Below are positions 27,581 through 36,375 of a DNA stretch of 64,000 bases, in pieces (positions within the stretch are counted from its first letter, which is position 1; the number at the start of each line of letters is the position of its first letter). The DNA lies in contig NZ_CP018866.1 of assembly GCF_002250055.1 (NCBI RefSeq), positions 612,501 through 676,500 of the forward strand. The letters run 5' to 3'. Source of the DNA: Sutcliffiella cohnii. GTDB lineage: Bacteria; Bacillota; Bacilli; Bacillales; Bacillaceae_I. A model generated the notes under the pieces. It made no database searches and was not told the origin of the DNA. It saw nothing but the letters and a program-made list of their open reading frames with translations. A program made the position numbers and the translations under genes.

Positions 27581-28129
27581 ATGATTTTTCAACGTGATAG
27601 CTTATTAGTTAGAAAACTTAAAGACTCTGATAAAACATTGCTTGCGAAGTGGCTTTCTAATCCAACTATCCTACAATATTATGAAGGCCGTGATAATCCG
27701 CATAATATTGAATTAGTGACGAAACACTTTTTTAATGTGGAAGATCATTATGTTACAGGTTGTATTGTCGAATATGAAGGAGTTGAAATAGGATACATTC
27801 AATACTATCCAATTGAGGAAGAGTATAAAGACAAATATGGCTATAATAATCGTAATGAAATTGTTTATGGAATGGATCAATTCATTGGGGAGAGTTCTTA
27901 TTGGAATAGAGGGATAGGTACTGAACTTGTCCGTGGGATGGTTTATTATTTAATAAATGAATTAAAGGTTGATGTTATCGCGATGGACCCACAAGCATGG
28001 AACGAACGAGCTGTTGCATGTTACGAAAAGTGTGGATTCAAAAAGGTTAAACTAATGCCAAAACATGAATGGCATGAAGGAGAATATAGAGATTGTTGGT
28101 TAGTAGAATATAGAAGAGAAAATAAATAA
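27581..28129 (+). CDS. GNAT acetyltransferase, AAC(6')-like
   Basis: A 182-residue GNAT enzyme of the Acetyltransf_8 / aminoglycoside 6'-acetyltransferase-like type: LVRKLKDSDKTLLAKWLSNPTILQYYEGRD at the start, GMDQFIGESSYWNRGIGTELVRGMVYYL as the acetyl-CoA loop, then AMDPQAWNERAVACYEKCGFKKV. Such chromosomal enzymes often have other substrates (siderophore or metabolite amines), so drug modification is not implied. It starts 15 bp after citR with AGAAGGGGG. Confidence 0.8.
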   Translation: MIFQRDSLLVRKLKDSDKTLLAKWLSNPTILQYYEGRDNPHNIELVTKHFFNVEDHYVTGCIVEYEGVEIGYIQYYPIEEEYKDKYGYNNRNEIVYGMDQFIGESSYWNRGIGTELVRGMVYYLINELKVDVIAMDPQAWNERAVACYEKCGFKKVKLMPKHEWHEGEYRDCWLVEYRRENK

Positions 28130-28138
28130 TAAGTATGT

Positions 28139-28164
28139 ACGCCAGGATATTTTCCTGGCGTTTT
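28139..28164 (+). terminator. Terminator after the AAC(6')-like gene
   Basis: ACGCCAGGA pairs with TTCCTGGCGT around a short loop, then TTTT. Confidence 0.88.
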
Positions 28165-28192
28165 CATATCTATTAACAGAAGTTTGTCTCAT

Positions 28193-28582
28193 CTAATGTA
28201 GCATACTATCTGATCCCATCAGCTTTTCGTATATCGATTTTGGGATTTGTATCTCCTCAGTTGAAACATTCCCCTCATGTTCATATCCATCAAATGATAA
28301 AACGGTTTGTTCCGTTGTCCAAATAGTAATTTCTAATACTTGTTCATTATTTTTGCCTTTCGTTTCTAGTCTTAAATGATACGGATTTATGTTAAGATGG
28401 TATGTGTTAAAGGTGAGGTGCAGCATTTCTTGTTCAATTTTTCTAGTATTTGGATGAGAAATAATAAATGAGGACAAGTCCCGAACGCTTATTTTTTCAA
28501 CAGGTTCATGTTTAAAAATCTCTTTCACTTCTTCACCTAAGTGCTTTGTGAAGTTTTTAAATTGTTCCATAAAATTGTTCAT
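28193..28582 (-). CDS. Hypothetical protein, 129 residues
   Basis: A soluble acidic protein starting MNNFMEQFKNFTKHLGEEVKEIF. The first 45 residues look helical; the rest (FNTYHLNINPYHLRLETKGKNNEQVLEITIWTTEQTVLSFDGYEHEG) looks like a beta sheet. ATG 28582 chosen because GGAGTG lies ten bases upstream; an ATG at 28597 would overlap that site. No family recognised. Divergent from exoA. Confidence 0.7.
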   Translation of the reverse strand: MNNFMEQFKNFTKHLGEEVKEIFKHEPVEKISVRDLSSFIISHPNTRKIEQEMLHLTFNTYHLNINPYHLRLETKGKNNEQVLEITIWTTEQTVLSFDGYEHEGNVSTEEIQIPKSIYEKLMGSDSMLH

Positions 28583-28673
28583 TATTACACACTCCATTGT
28601 TTTACCATTACTATTTCCAACAAAAGGATATTTTATCCGTTACTATAATAGAAAGAATAGGAGTACTACAAAT

Positions 28674-29429
28674 ATGAAATTAATATCTTGGAATGTCAAC
28701 GGCTTAAGAGCTTGTGTAACAAAAGGTTTTCTTGACTATTTTCATGATGTAGACGCAGATATTTTTTGTATTCAAGAAAGTAAATTGCAAGAAGGTCAAA
28801 TAGATTTACCACTAGAAGGCTATTACCAATATTGGAATTACGCAGAGAAAAAAGGTTATTCAGGAACAGCTGTTTTTACAAAAATAAAACCAATCTCCGT
28901 CCGTTACGGTGTGGGGGAGGAAGATACAGAGCCGGAAGGGAGAATACTTACGCTCGAATATGATGATTTTTATTTAGTTAATATGTATACACCAAATTCT
29001 CAACGAGACTTAGCGCGGTTACCATTCCGTTTACAATGGGAAGATAATATAAGACAATATTTAAAGCAACTTGATCAAGGGAAACCAGTCGTCCTTTGTG
29101 GAGATTTAAATGTCGCTCATGAAGACTTAGATTTAAAAAATTTCAAATCAAATAGGGGAAATTCAGGTTTCACCGATGAAGAAAGAGGGAAAATGACCGA
29201 GTTGTTAAAAGAGGGGTTCATCGATTCCTTCCGTTATTTCTATCCAACAAAAGGTGACTGTTATACGTGGTGGTCTTACATGAGAAATGTTAGAGCGAGA
29301 AATATAGGTTGGAGAATAGACTATTTTATTGTTTCAGAATCGTTAAAGGATAGATTAGTAGATGCTGATATTCATGATCAAGTATTAGGTAGCGATCATT
29401 GTCCTATTCAATTAACTATTAAGAGTTAA
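28674..29429 (+). CDS. exoA: Exodeoxyribonuclease III / AP endonuclease ExoA
   Basis: A 251-residue DNA repair enzyme of the exonuclease-endonuclease-phosphatase family that cuts at abasic sites and trims 3' ends. It has KLISWNVNGLRA at the N-terminus, IQESKL (metal-binding Glu), GDLNVAHEDLDLKN (catalytic Asp/Asn) and GSDHCPI (catalytic His) at the end. ATG 28674 follows AGGAGTACTAC; any in-frame extension upstream lies in the divergent promoter region. In B. subtilis ExoA works with Nfo during spore outgrowth. Confidence 0.95.
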   Translation: MKLISWNVNGLRACVTKGFLDYFHDVDADIFCIQESKLQEGQIDLPLEGYYQYWNYAEKKGYSGTAVFTKIKPISVRYGVGEEDTEPEGRILTLEYDDFYLVNMYTPNSQRDLARLPFRLQWEDNIRQYLKQLDQGKPVVLCGDLNVAHEDLDLKNFKSNRGNSGFTDEERGKMTELLKEGFIDSFRYFYPTKGDCYTWWSYMRNVRARNIGWRIDYFIVSESLKDRLVDADIHDQVLGSDHCPIQLTIKS

Positions 29430-29460
29430 AGTACTTCATTTGAAGTGCTTTATTTTTTTT
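29428..29460 (+). terminator. Terminator after exoA
   Basis: AAAGTACTTCA pairs with TGAAGTGCTTT (one G.T) and is followed by a long T run. Confidence 0.88.
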
Positions 29461-29508
29461 GAAAAAATATGCTTGACGTTTCTTCAATCTATTAATATAA
29501 TTATCATT

Positions 29509-29527
29509 GTTAATGATAATCATTATC
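29509..29527. promoter_or_regulatory. Fur box upstream of the orphan siderophore-binding gene
   Basis: GTTAATGATAATCATTATC matches the 19-bp Fur consensus at 18 positions. A second, weaker site TGATAATGAATCTCA lies at 29564-29578. Both are between the exoA terminator and the start at 29665, so iron-starvation control is very likely. Confidence 0.92.
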
Positions 29528-29664
29528 AACGAATGGAGATTCGTTTTTTTATTTAGCATTAAATGATAATGAATCTCATAATCATTTGTAGGGGGTTTAG
29601 TTCAAACTAGTTAAATGAACGCTTTTCAATATTGTCTTTACATAAAAAATATGAGGTGAACAAA

Positions 29665-30639
29665 ATGAAAAAATGGTTAAGTGTTTTATTATTTATTACA
29701 GTTATGACAGTTTTAGCAGCATGTGGTACGTCTAACAATACATCTGGTACTGCTAACAACGGTAGTGGAGATAATGGAAATGGTGACAGTGGTTCTGAAG
29801 TAGCTACACTTACAATTGAGCACGAACTTGGAACAACGGAAGTAAGTAAAAGTCCTGAAAAAGTAGTCGTTTTTGATTTTGGTATTTTAGATTCTTTAGA
29901 CCAAATGGATGTTGAAGTTGCAGGAGTTCCACAAGCGAACATCCCTCCGTACTTATCAAAATATGAAGATAGTAAATATGAAAATGTAGGTAGTTTAAAA
30001 GAGCCTGATTTTGAAAAAATTAGTGAAATTAACCCGGACTTAATTATTATCTCTGGAAGACAAGCAGAATCTTATGATGAGCTATCTAAAATTGGTCCAA
30101 CTATATTTTTAGGTGTAGATACAAATGATTACTTAAACTCTTTCACTAAAAATATGGAAACATTAGGTGAGATTTTTGAACAAGAAGAATTTATTCAACA
30201 GCAGCTTGCTACTGTTAAAGAATCAATTGAAGCGTTAAAAGAGAAAGCAACAGCATTAAACAAAAATGCGTTAATCGTTTTAGCTAACGAAGGTAATATT
30301 AGTGCTTACGGAGCTGGTTCTAGATTTGGAATTATTCATGATGAATTCGGATTCACGCCAGTTGATGCGGGTATCGAAGTATCTACACACGGAATGAACG
30401 TTTCTTTCGAATACATTTTAGAACAAGATCCTGACTATTTATTCGTAATTGACCGTGGCGCAGCAGTTGCTGGTGAATCTTCCGCAAAACAAACAGTTGA
30501 AAATGCAATTGTAGAAAAAACAAAAGCATATCAGAACGGAAATATCGTATATTTAGACCCTAACTACTGGTACCTTTCTGGTGGAGGTTTAACATCCGTG
30601 CAAGAAATGGTAAAAGAAATTGAAGGCTCAATAAAATAA
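29665..30639 (+). CDS. Siderophore-binding lipoprotein, orphan YclQ paralogue
   Basis: A 324-residue class III (FepB/FhuD-like) binding protein with lipobox TVLAACGT, so lipid-anchored outside the membrane. The linker is Asn/Gly/Ser-rich, then EHELGTTEVSKSPEKVVVFDFGILDSLDQM and PDLIIISGRQAESYDEL follow. It is closely similar to YclQ of the operon at 35422-39120, identical over long C-terminal stretches. It has its own Fur box and terminator and no permease genes, so it probably shares YclNOP and widens its ligand range. Petrobactin or another catecholate is likely by family. ATG 29665 follows GAGGTG. Confidence 0.88.
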   Translation: MKKWLSVLLFITVMTVLAACGTSNNTSGTANNGSGDNGNGDSGSEVATLTIEHELGTTEVSKSPEKVVVFDFGILDSLDQMDVEVAGVPQANIPPYLSKYEDSKYENVGSLKEPDFEKISEINPDLIIISGRQAESYDELSKIGPTIFLGVDTNDYLNSFTKNMETLGEIFEQEEFIQQQLATVKESIEALKEKATALNKNALIVLANEGNISAYGAGSRFGIIHDEFGFTPVDAGIEVSTHGMNVSFEYILEQDPDYLFVIDRGAAVAGESSAKQTVENAIVEKTKAYQNGNIVYLDPNYWYLSGGGLTSVQEMVKEIEGSIK

Positions 30640-30652
30640 TAGAGTAAATGGA

Positions 30653-30680
30653 AAAACTCAGCGTTGTGCTGAGTTTTTTT
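30653..30680 (+). terminator. Terminator of the orphan binding-protein gene
   Basis: AAAACTCAGC pairs with GCTGAGTTTT, followed by T. Confidence 0.88.
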
Positions 30681-30786
30681 ATGTAAAAAGAAGGAACACT
30701 TCGTCCCATTTTGCCAAAAGAAACAGTTAGTGAACTAAGTGCCTCTTTAAGTAACAGCACATAGTTCACTAATATTGCTTTTCACA

Positions 30787-31629
30787 TCATTGAATAAACT
30801 CTCTTATCCTACCAATCTGCTCTTCTGCATCACGCATACCTAGTTCATATAACATCTCTAATTTGCTTCGATTACGTTCCATTCTTCCAACTGGTAAGGC
30901 GACACTAGGCCGTAATACGATAACATTCTCTTTTTTCTCTTCTTCCAATAAATATTCGATCGTTTCGTTATAAACGCTATGGCGTGTTTGAAGTAAGCCA
31001 TTTACTTTAGGAAACTCTTTATATTGAAAAAAGGACGAAAACTTACTTGGTTTCTTAAAGTAGCCAGCAGGTTTTGTTAATATAACAATATTCTTTCGCT
31101 TACCATCTTGTTGTGCTTTTCTAATTGGAATAGGATCAATTATTCCACCGTCTAGTAAAATACGATTATCGTAATGCACTGGCGGAGCAACAAAAGGCAA
31201 AGAGCTAGATGCGCGTATAATTGGTAATATATTTTCTGCATGGTCGCTTTTGTTAAAATAGACTGCTTCACCGGTATGACAATCTGTCGTGCCGATTACT
31301 AATTGTTCATTACTATTTTGGAATGCATCAAAATCAAAGGGGACAATTCTTTTCGGGATTTCATCAAAAATAAAATCCATTCCGAACAGTTGTCTCTTCT
31401 TAAAATAATTCCTAACTGAGAAATATCGCCAATCATTGACATAATCTAAATTAACTTTTTTATTTCTACCAGCTTGACGAGATAGGTAGGAAGCAGCCAT
31501 ACACGCACCTGCAGAAACTCCGATACTATAAGGAAAGTAAAGGTTTTCTTTCATAAAGTACTCTAGTACTCCGGCTGTATATACCCCTCTCATTCCTCCA
31601 CCTTCAAGTACAAGTCCAACATTTTCCAT
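30787..31629 (-). CDS. Patatin-like phospholipase
   Basis: A 280-residue cytoplasmic lipase-like protein. It has the glycine-rich oxyanion loop GGGMRG at residues 10-15, nucleophile motif GVSAG at about 38-42 (Ser) and the catalytic dyad DGG (LLDGGIIDPIPI) at about residue 160. It belongs to the YjjU/RssA-like bacterial patatins that hydrolyse lipids or acyl groups. Substrate unknown. Monocistronic; a 14-bp-stem hairpin at 30729-30772 follows it on the minus strand, without a clear T run. Confidence 0.85.
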   Translation of the reverse strand: MENVGLVLEGGGMRGVYTAGVLEYFMKENLYFPYSIGVSAGACMAASYLSRQAGRNKKVNLDYVNDWRYFSVRNYFKKRQLFGMDFIFDEIPKRIVPFDFDAFQNSNEQLVIGTTDCHTGEAVYFNKSDHAENILPIIRASSSLPFVAPPVHYDNRILLDGGIIDPIPIRKAQQDGKRKNIVILTKPAGYFKKPSKFSSFFQYKEFPKVNGLLQTRHSVYNETIEYLLEEEKKENVIVLRPSVALPVGRMERNRSKLEMLYELGMRDAEEQIGRIREFIQ

Positions 31630-31896
31630 ATTTTATTACCTTCTTTGTATTTAGAATAAAACTATTTTAACAGAATGGAAATAATTTGTCAGAAAATATG
31701 CTAGCAAGTAATAAGGAACGTACTAAAGAGGATTAACCTGTTAAAGACGCATTAGAAAAAATAACGCTACTCGCGAGAATGGAGTTTTAAAAAAACAAAT
31801 GGAAATTTCGGAATAATTGTACAAATATTACTCCAATTCGTTTATAATAAAAAATATTTAGAGTTTCGAAATTATTTGAGTAGAGGGGTAAACAGA

Positions 31897-33711
31897 ATGC
31901 AAAATGTACAAGTGAAAAATACTTTAAGAGATGAAGTACCTGAAAAACTAAAATGGGATTTAACAGACCTGTTTCCAACGAAAGAAGCATGGCAAGAAGA
32001 ATTAGAAGCAATAAAACAAGAGGTGCCAACAGTTACTCAATATAAAGGAAAACTTGGCGAAGGAGCTAACAATTTATTAGAATGCTTATCACAACAAGAA
32101 GCACTTTATGTTCGTGTGATGCGAGTAGCTACTTATGCTAATTTGCAACAGGCAGAGGACGGAACAAATTCAGAGAGCCAAGCACAATCAGCATTAGTTG
32201 GTTCATTTTTAGCTTCTGTTTCAGCGTCAACTGCTTTTATCGATTCGGAAATATTAGCTTTACCTGATGGTACGATAGAAAAGTATTTAGTAGAAGAACC
32301 GAAGTTGCAAGTTTTCCAAAAGCCTTTAAATGAGCTGCTAGAAACGAAACCACATACATTGCATCCTGAAACGGAAGAAACGTTAGCAGCGCTTGGGGAA
32401 GTATTATCATCACCATATATGACGTATCAGCGCAGTAAATCTTCTGATATGGCTTTCGCTCCGTTCCAAGATGAACAAGGAAAGGAACTACCTTTAACTT
32501 TTGCAACGTTTGAAGATAGATATGAATTATCACCTAATACGGAAGTACGAAGAAATGCGTTTCAATCATTTACAAATACATTAAAGCAATATCAAAACAC
32601 TTTTGCAGCTACATACTCAACCGAAATTAAGAAACAAGTGACTCTTTCTCGTTTGCGCGGGTATGAGTCCGTCACACATATGCTACTGCAACCACAAGAT
32701 GTTTCATTAGAAATGTACAACAACCAATTAGATGTTATTCAAAAAGAATTAGCACCTCATATGCGTCGATTTGCTAAATTGAAAAAACGTGTACTAGGAT
32801 TAGATAAACTAATGTTCTGCGATTTGAAAGCACCGTTAGATCCTGATTTTAACCCTACAACTACTTATGAAGATGCTTCTAAAGTTATATTAGAATCACT
32901 TCAAGTAATGGGACCAGAGTATGTGGAAATTATGGAAAAGGGGTTAAAGGACCGATGGGTAGATTTAGCTGAAAACGTTGGAAAATCTACTGGTGCTTTT
33001 TGTGCAAGTCCATATGGAGTACACCCATACATTTTGATTACTTGGACAGATACAATGCGCGGCGCATTTATATTAACGCATGAATTAGGACATGCCGGAC
33101 ATTTTTACTTAGCTGGAAAAAATCAGACATATTCTAACACAAGACCGTCTATGTATTTTGTAGAAGCACCGTCCACGATGAACGAATTACTATTAGGGCA
33201 GCATTTATTAAGTACAACAGAAGATAAAAGAATGAGAAGATGGATTATTCTTCAATTTTTAGGAACATACTATCATAATTTTGTTACACATTTATTAGAA
33301 GGCGAGCTTCAAAGAAGAGTGTATGCTTTAGCGGAAGCTGGTACTCCCATTACTGCGAAAACGTTAACGGAACAAAAAACAGAAGTTCTATCTAATTTCT
33401 GGGGAGACACTGTGGAATTAGATGAAGGAGCTGGCTTAACGTGGATGCGTCAACCGCATTATTACATGGGCCTATATCCATACACATACTCTGCTGGTTT
33501 AACAGCATCTACTGCAGTAGCGCAACTTATGAAAGAAGAAGGTCAACCTGCAGTTGATCGTTGGATAGAAGTATTAAAAATGGGTGGGACGAAAACTCCT
33601 TTAGAACTGTTAAAACACGCAGGTGTTGACATGTCAACGCAAGAACCAATTAAAAAAGCTGTAGCATTTGTAGGAAGCTTGATTGATGAATTAGAAAAAA
33701 GTTATGAATAA
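31897..33711 (+). CDS. pepF: Oligoendopeptidase F (M3 family)
   Basis: A 604-residue cytosolic zinc peptidase that cleaves oligopeptides. The metal motif HELGHAGH (HEXXH) is near residue 395, with the third ligand Glu in the downstream FVEAPSTMNE segment. N-terminal helical M3 domain with AEDGTNSESQAQSAL. ATG 31897 follows AGAGGGG; a TTG at 31876 precedes that site. It probably finishes degradation of peptides imported by the oligopeptide system. PepF homologues can also degrade signalling peptides when overproduced. Confidence 0.93.
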   Translation: MQNVQVKNTLRDEVPEKLKWDLTDLFPTKEAWQEELEAIKQEVPTVTQYKGKLGEGANNLLECLSQQEALYVRVMRVATYANLQQAEDGTNSESQAQSALVGSFLASVSASTAFIDSEILALPDGTIEKYLVEEPKLQVFQKPLNELLETKPHTLHPETEETLAALGEVLSSPYMTYQRSKSSDMAFAPFQDEQGKELPLTFATFEDRYELSPNTEVRRNAFQSFTNTLKQYQNTFAATYSTEIKKQVTLSRLRGYESVTHMLLQPQDVSLEMYNNQLDVIQKELAPHMRRFAKLKKRVLGLDKLMFCDLKAPLDPDFNPTTTYEDASKVILESLQVMGPEYVEIMEKGLKDRWVDLAENVGKSTGAFCASPYGVHPYILITWTDTMRGAFILTHELGHAGHFYLAGKNQTYSNTRPSMYFVEAPSTMNELLLGQHLLSTTEDKRMRRWIILQFLGTYYHNFVTHLLEGELQRRVYALAEAGTPITAKTLTEQKTEVLSNFWGDTVELDEGAGLTWMRQPHYYMGLYPYTYSAGLTASTAVAQLMKEEGQPAVDRWIEVLKMGGTKTPLELLKHAGVDMSTQEPIKKAVAFVGSLIDELEKSYE

Positions 33712-33725
33712 TAACTAATATCTTT

Positions 33726-33753
33726 TAAAACCCGCCATAAATGGTGGGTTTTT
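33726..33753 (+). terminator. Terminator after pepF
   Basis: AAAACCCGCCA pairs with TGGTGGGTTTT, then T. Confidence 0.88.
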
Positions 33754-33921
33754 AGTTTATAGAAATATGGTTTACTCATTAAAGTCGATTAAGAAGGATT
33801 AACACAAACTCGTTTCGTCCAATGGATTCGTGAGTTTTCTAATATTAGTGAAAAATAAAGGAAAATCTCACTTTTTGTTGAAATTAAATATATAAAGTTC
33901 TGTTTGGTGGTGAAATGTCTC

Positions 33922-35049
33922 TTGAGTAATGTAGCTAAAGCCAATTTCGACAAAATATTTCTCTTTTTACAAGAAAACCAAGATGAATTTTTAATGGAGT
34001 GGGAGCATTATATTAAGCTTTCCGATAACGATATACATAAAGATAAAGTGAAAAATAACGGTTATCAAATGTACATACTTGTAAAAAAGGCATTAAAAGA
34101 CTTAATTTCGAATGAAGAACTAAAACAGCTAGCTACTAAAGTCGCTCTTGAAAGAGTAGAAGCAAATATTAATATCGGGGAATTTGTTTTTAATGTTAAT
34201 TTCGGAAGGACTGTCATTCTAAAATATATAAGTAAAGTAGACATTCCAATAGAAGATTTGCAAAGTGCAATAGAGAAGATTAATTACCTTTTTGATCAAT
34301 TTAGTTATTATGCTGTAAAAAAGTATACAGAAATAAAAGATAAAGAGCTGGAAGAAAAAACAATACTAATTCATGAAACTCAGAAAGATCGCTTAGCATT
34401 ACTAGGTCAAATGTCTTCAAGTTTCGTCCACGAATTTCGTAATCCTCTTACAGCAGTAATTGGGTTTACTAAACTGCTTCGTGATGAGTACCCAACATTA
34501 AAGTATCTAGATATTATCGATGTTGAATTAGAGCAACTTAATTTCAGAATTACACAATTTTTGCATACTTCTAAAGCTAACATTCCTGGTAGGAAGCCTG
34601 AAAAAATAAACGTAAATGAGGTAATCGATAACATTTTACAACTAACGTACCCTAGTATTGTCGCCGCCGATGTTGATGTAAAGGTAGAAATGGAGTGCGA
34701 AGTAATATTAGAAGGAAATAAAGATGAATTAAGACAAGTGTTACTAAATTTAATCATTAATTCAATTGATGCATTAAGTAATAGAGAAAAACCTAAAGTA
34801 ATAAAAATAACGAACTGTGAAAACGGAAGATTTGTAGGTGTTTCAATTTCTAACAATGGACCGGAAATACCTGAGAATACAATTGGAACGATATTCGAGC
34901 CATTTTATACAACAAAGGAGTTAGGAACAGGAATAGGGCTTTTCGTTTGTAAAAATATTATTGAAAAACATAACGGTACCATTACATGTAAATCATCAAG
35001 AGAAGAAACAATCTTCCGAGTTGAACTACCTAGGCTTGAAAAAGTGTAA
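33922..35049 (+). CDS. Soluble sensor histidine kinase, sporulation-kinase type
   Basis: About 375 residues without membrane helices. The N-terminal 140 residues are all-helical and resemble the globin-like sensor domain (HisK_N type) of B. cereus group sporulation kinases; this is from memory and needs confirming. The HisKA domain has HEFRNPLTAVIGF with the phosphorylated His, followed by N-box NLIINSIDAL and G-boxes FEPFYTTKELGTGIGLFVCKN. No response regulator is adjacent, so it may feed the Spo0 phosphorelay like KinA-E. Start uncertain: TTG 33922 fits GGTGG at 33906-33910; upstream TTG/GTG codons at 33904-33910 are alternatives. Confidence 0.8.
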   Translation: MSNVAKANFDKIFLFLQENQDEFLMEWEHYIKLSDNDIHKDKVKNNGYQMYILVKKALKDLISNEELKQLATKVALERVEANINIGEFVFNVNFGRTVILKYISKVDIPIEDLQSAIEKINYLFDQFSYYAVKKYTEIKDKELEEKTILIHETQKDRLALLGQMSSSFVHEFRNPLTAVIGFTKLLRDEYPTLKYLDIIDVELEQLNFRITQFLHTSKANIPGRKPEKINVNEVIDNILQLTYPSIVAADVDVKVEMECEVILEGNKDELRQVLLNLIINSIDALSNREKPKVIKITNCENGRFVGVSISNNGPEIPENTIGTIFEPFYTTKELGTGIGLFVCKNIIEKHNGTITCKSSREETIFRVELPRLEKV

Positions 35050-35062
35050 TGATGTTATTGTT

Positions 35063-35093
35063 TAAAGCACACTCTATTATTGAGTGTGCTTTT
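35063..35093 (+). terminator. Terminator after the soluble kinase gene
   Basis: AAAGCACACTC pairs with GAGTGTGCTTT, then T. Confidence 0.88.
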
Positions 35094-35299
35094 CGATTTA
35101 TCCAAGGTATATACTCATTTTTTAGTGTCTGTTTAACAGTTTATTTTTCAATTCGATTTGTACACGCCACGCTTTTTGCCTTTGCACTATTACAACTATC
35201 ATTAAATTGTTAAGAAAAAGTGAAATAGTTCCACAATTCAATTCAGTTTCAGTATAAAGACCTTGACTGTCAATTGATTATAGAGATATAATTATTACT

Positions 35300-35318
35300 G
35301 GTAATGAGAATCGTTATC
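35300..35318. promoter_or_regulatory. Fur box 1 of the yclNOPQ operon
   Basis: GGTAATGAGAATCGTTATC matches the Fur consensus at 16 of 19 positions. Confidence 0.8.
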
Positions 35319-35360
35319 AGATTTTTGGTGCGGAGCATCACTTTTATTTTTATTTTTAAA

Positions 35361-35375
35361 TGATAATGAATATCA
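35361..35375. promoter_or_regulatory. Fur box 2 of the yclNOPQ operon
   Basis: TGATAATGAATATCA matches the 15-bp core TGATAATNATTATCA at all but one defined position. It lies 46 bp before yclN. Two sites suggest tight iron repression. Confidence 0.8.
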
Positions 35376-35421
35376 CTTCGTAATTAGTGAAATAAAAAGC
35401 AACATAATAGGGGTTCTAGAC

Positions 35422-36375
35422 ATGAAAAGAAGGTATTTAATAATCTTACTAATAATTTTATCCATTATCTCCTTATTTATCGGAGTGAAAAACATTACAC
35501 CACTTGACTTAATTTATTGGAGAGATGATGAAGTACAAATTTTTCTAATAAGTCGAGTACCACGGTTAGTAAGTATTATTATTGCCGGTGTTTCTTTAAG
35601 TATTTGTGGTTTAATCATGCAACAATTAACTAGAAACAAGTTTGTTTCTCCTACTACTGCTGGAACGATGGACTCTGCGCGTTTAGGTGTTCTAGTTTCG
35701 TTAATGTTATTTACATCTGCAAGCATGTTCCAAAAAATGATTGTTGCGTTTATTTTTGCTTTACTAGGAACCTTCATTTTTATGAAAATATTAGATAAAG
35801 TTAAGTATAAAGATGCCATTTTTATTCCGTTAGTAGGTTTAATGTTTGGTAATATTATAGGTTCCATAACTACTTTCTTTGCGTACAAGAACGATTTAAT
35901 TCAGAATATGTCTTCATGGCTACAAGGTAATTTTTCGTTAATTATGCAAGGAAGGTACGAATTACTCTATATAAGTATTCCTTTAATGGCTATCGCCTAT
36001 CTTTATGCTAACCGATTTACGGTAGCTGGGATGGGAGAGGAATTCGCAGTTAACCTAGGAATGAATTATAAACGAGTAGTTAATATCGGATTAATTATTG
36101 TAGCGTTAGTAGCTACATTGGTATTGTTAACAGTCGGTATGATACCGTTTTTAGGATTAATTGTTCCTAATATCGTAAGTTTATATCAAGGAGACAACTT
36201 AAAGAAAAACCTATCTCATACTGCCCTAATTGGTGCAATCTTCGTATTAGTATGTGACATTCTTGGTAGAACGATTATTTACCCGTATGAAATCCCTATC
36301 GGTTTAACAGTAGGTGTTATAGGAAGCGGAATGTTCCTGTACCTATTAATGAGGAGAAAGAATTATGCAGCTTAA
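35422..36375 (+). CDS. yclN: Siderophore ABC transporter permease YclN
   Basis: A 317-residue FecCD-family permease with about nine or ten membrane helices. It has PRLVSIIIAGVSLSICGLIMQQLTRNKFVSPTTAG near the N-terminus (typical PR-L....G..LA..G...Q...RN). The cytoplasmic coupling region is AVNLGMNYKRV. It is half of the heterodimeric channel for iron-siderophore uptake; in B. subtilis YclNOPQ takes up petrobactin. First gene of a Fur-boxed operon; overlaps yclO by 11 bp. Confidence 0.9.
   Translation: MKRRYLIILLIILSIISLFIGVKNITPLDLIYWRDDEVQIFLISRVPRLVSIIIAGVSLSICGLIMQQLTRNKFVSPTTAGTMDSARLGVLVSLMLFTSASMFQKMIVAFIFALLGTFIFMKILDKVKYKDAIFIPLVGLMFGNIIGSITTFFAYKNDLIQNMSSWLQGNFSLIMQGRYELLYISIPLMAIAYLYANRFTVAGMGEEFAVNLGMNYKRVVNIGLIIVALVATLVLLTVGMIPFLGLIVPNIVSLYQGDNLKKNLSHTALIGAIFVLVCDILGRTIIYPYEIPIGLTVGVIGSGMFLYLLMRRKNYAA

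Noticed and set aside
28548..28673. N-terminal extension of exoA
   Set aside because: The extension overlaps the divergent hypothetical gene and lacks a ribosome site; family members begin at MKLISWN.
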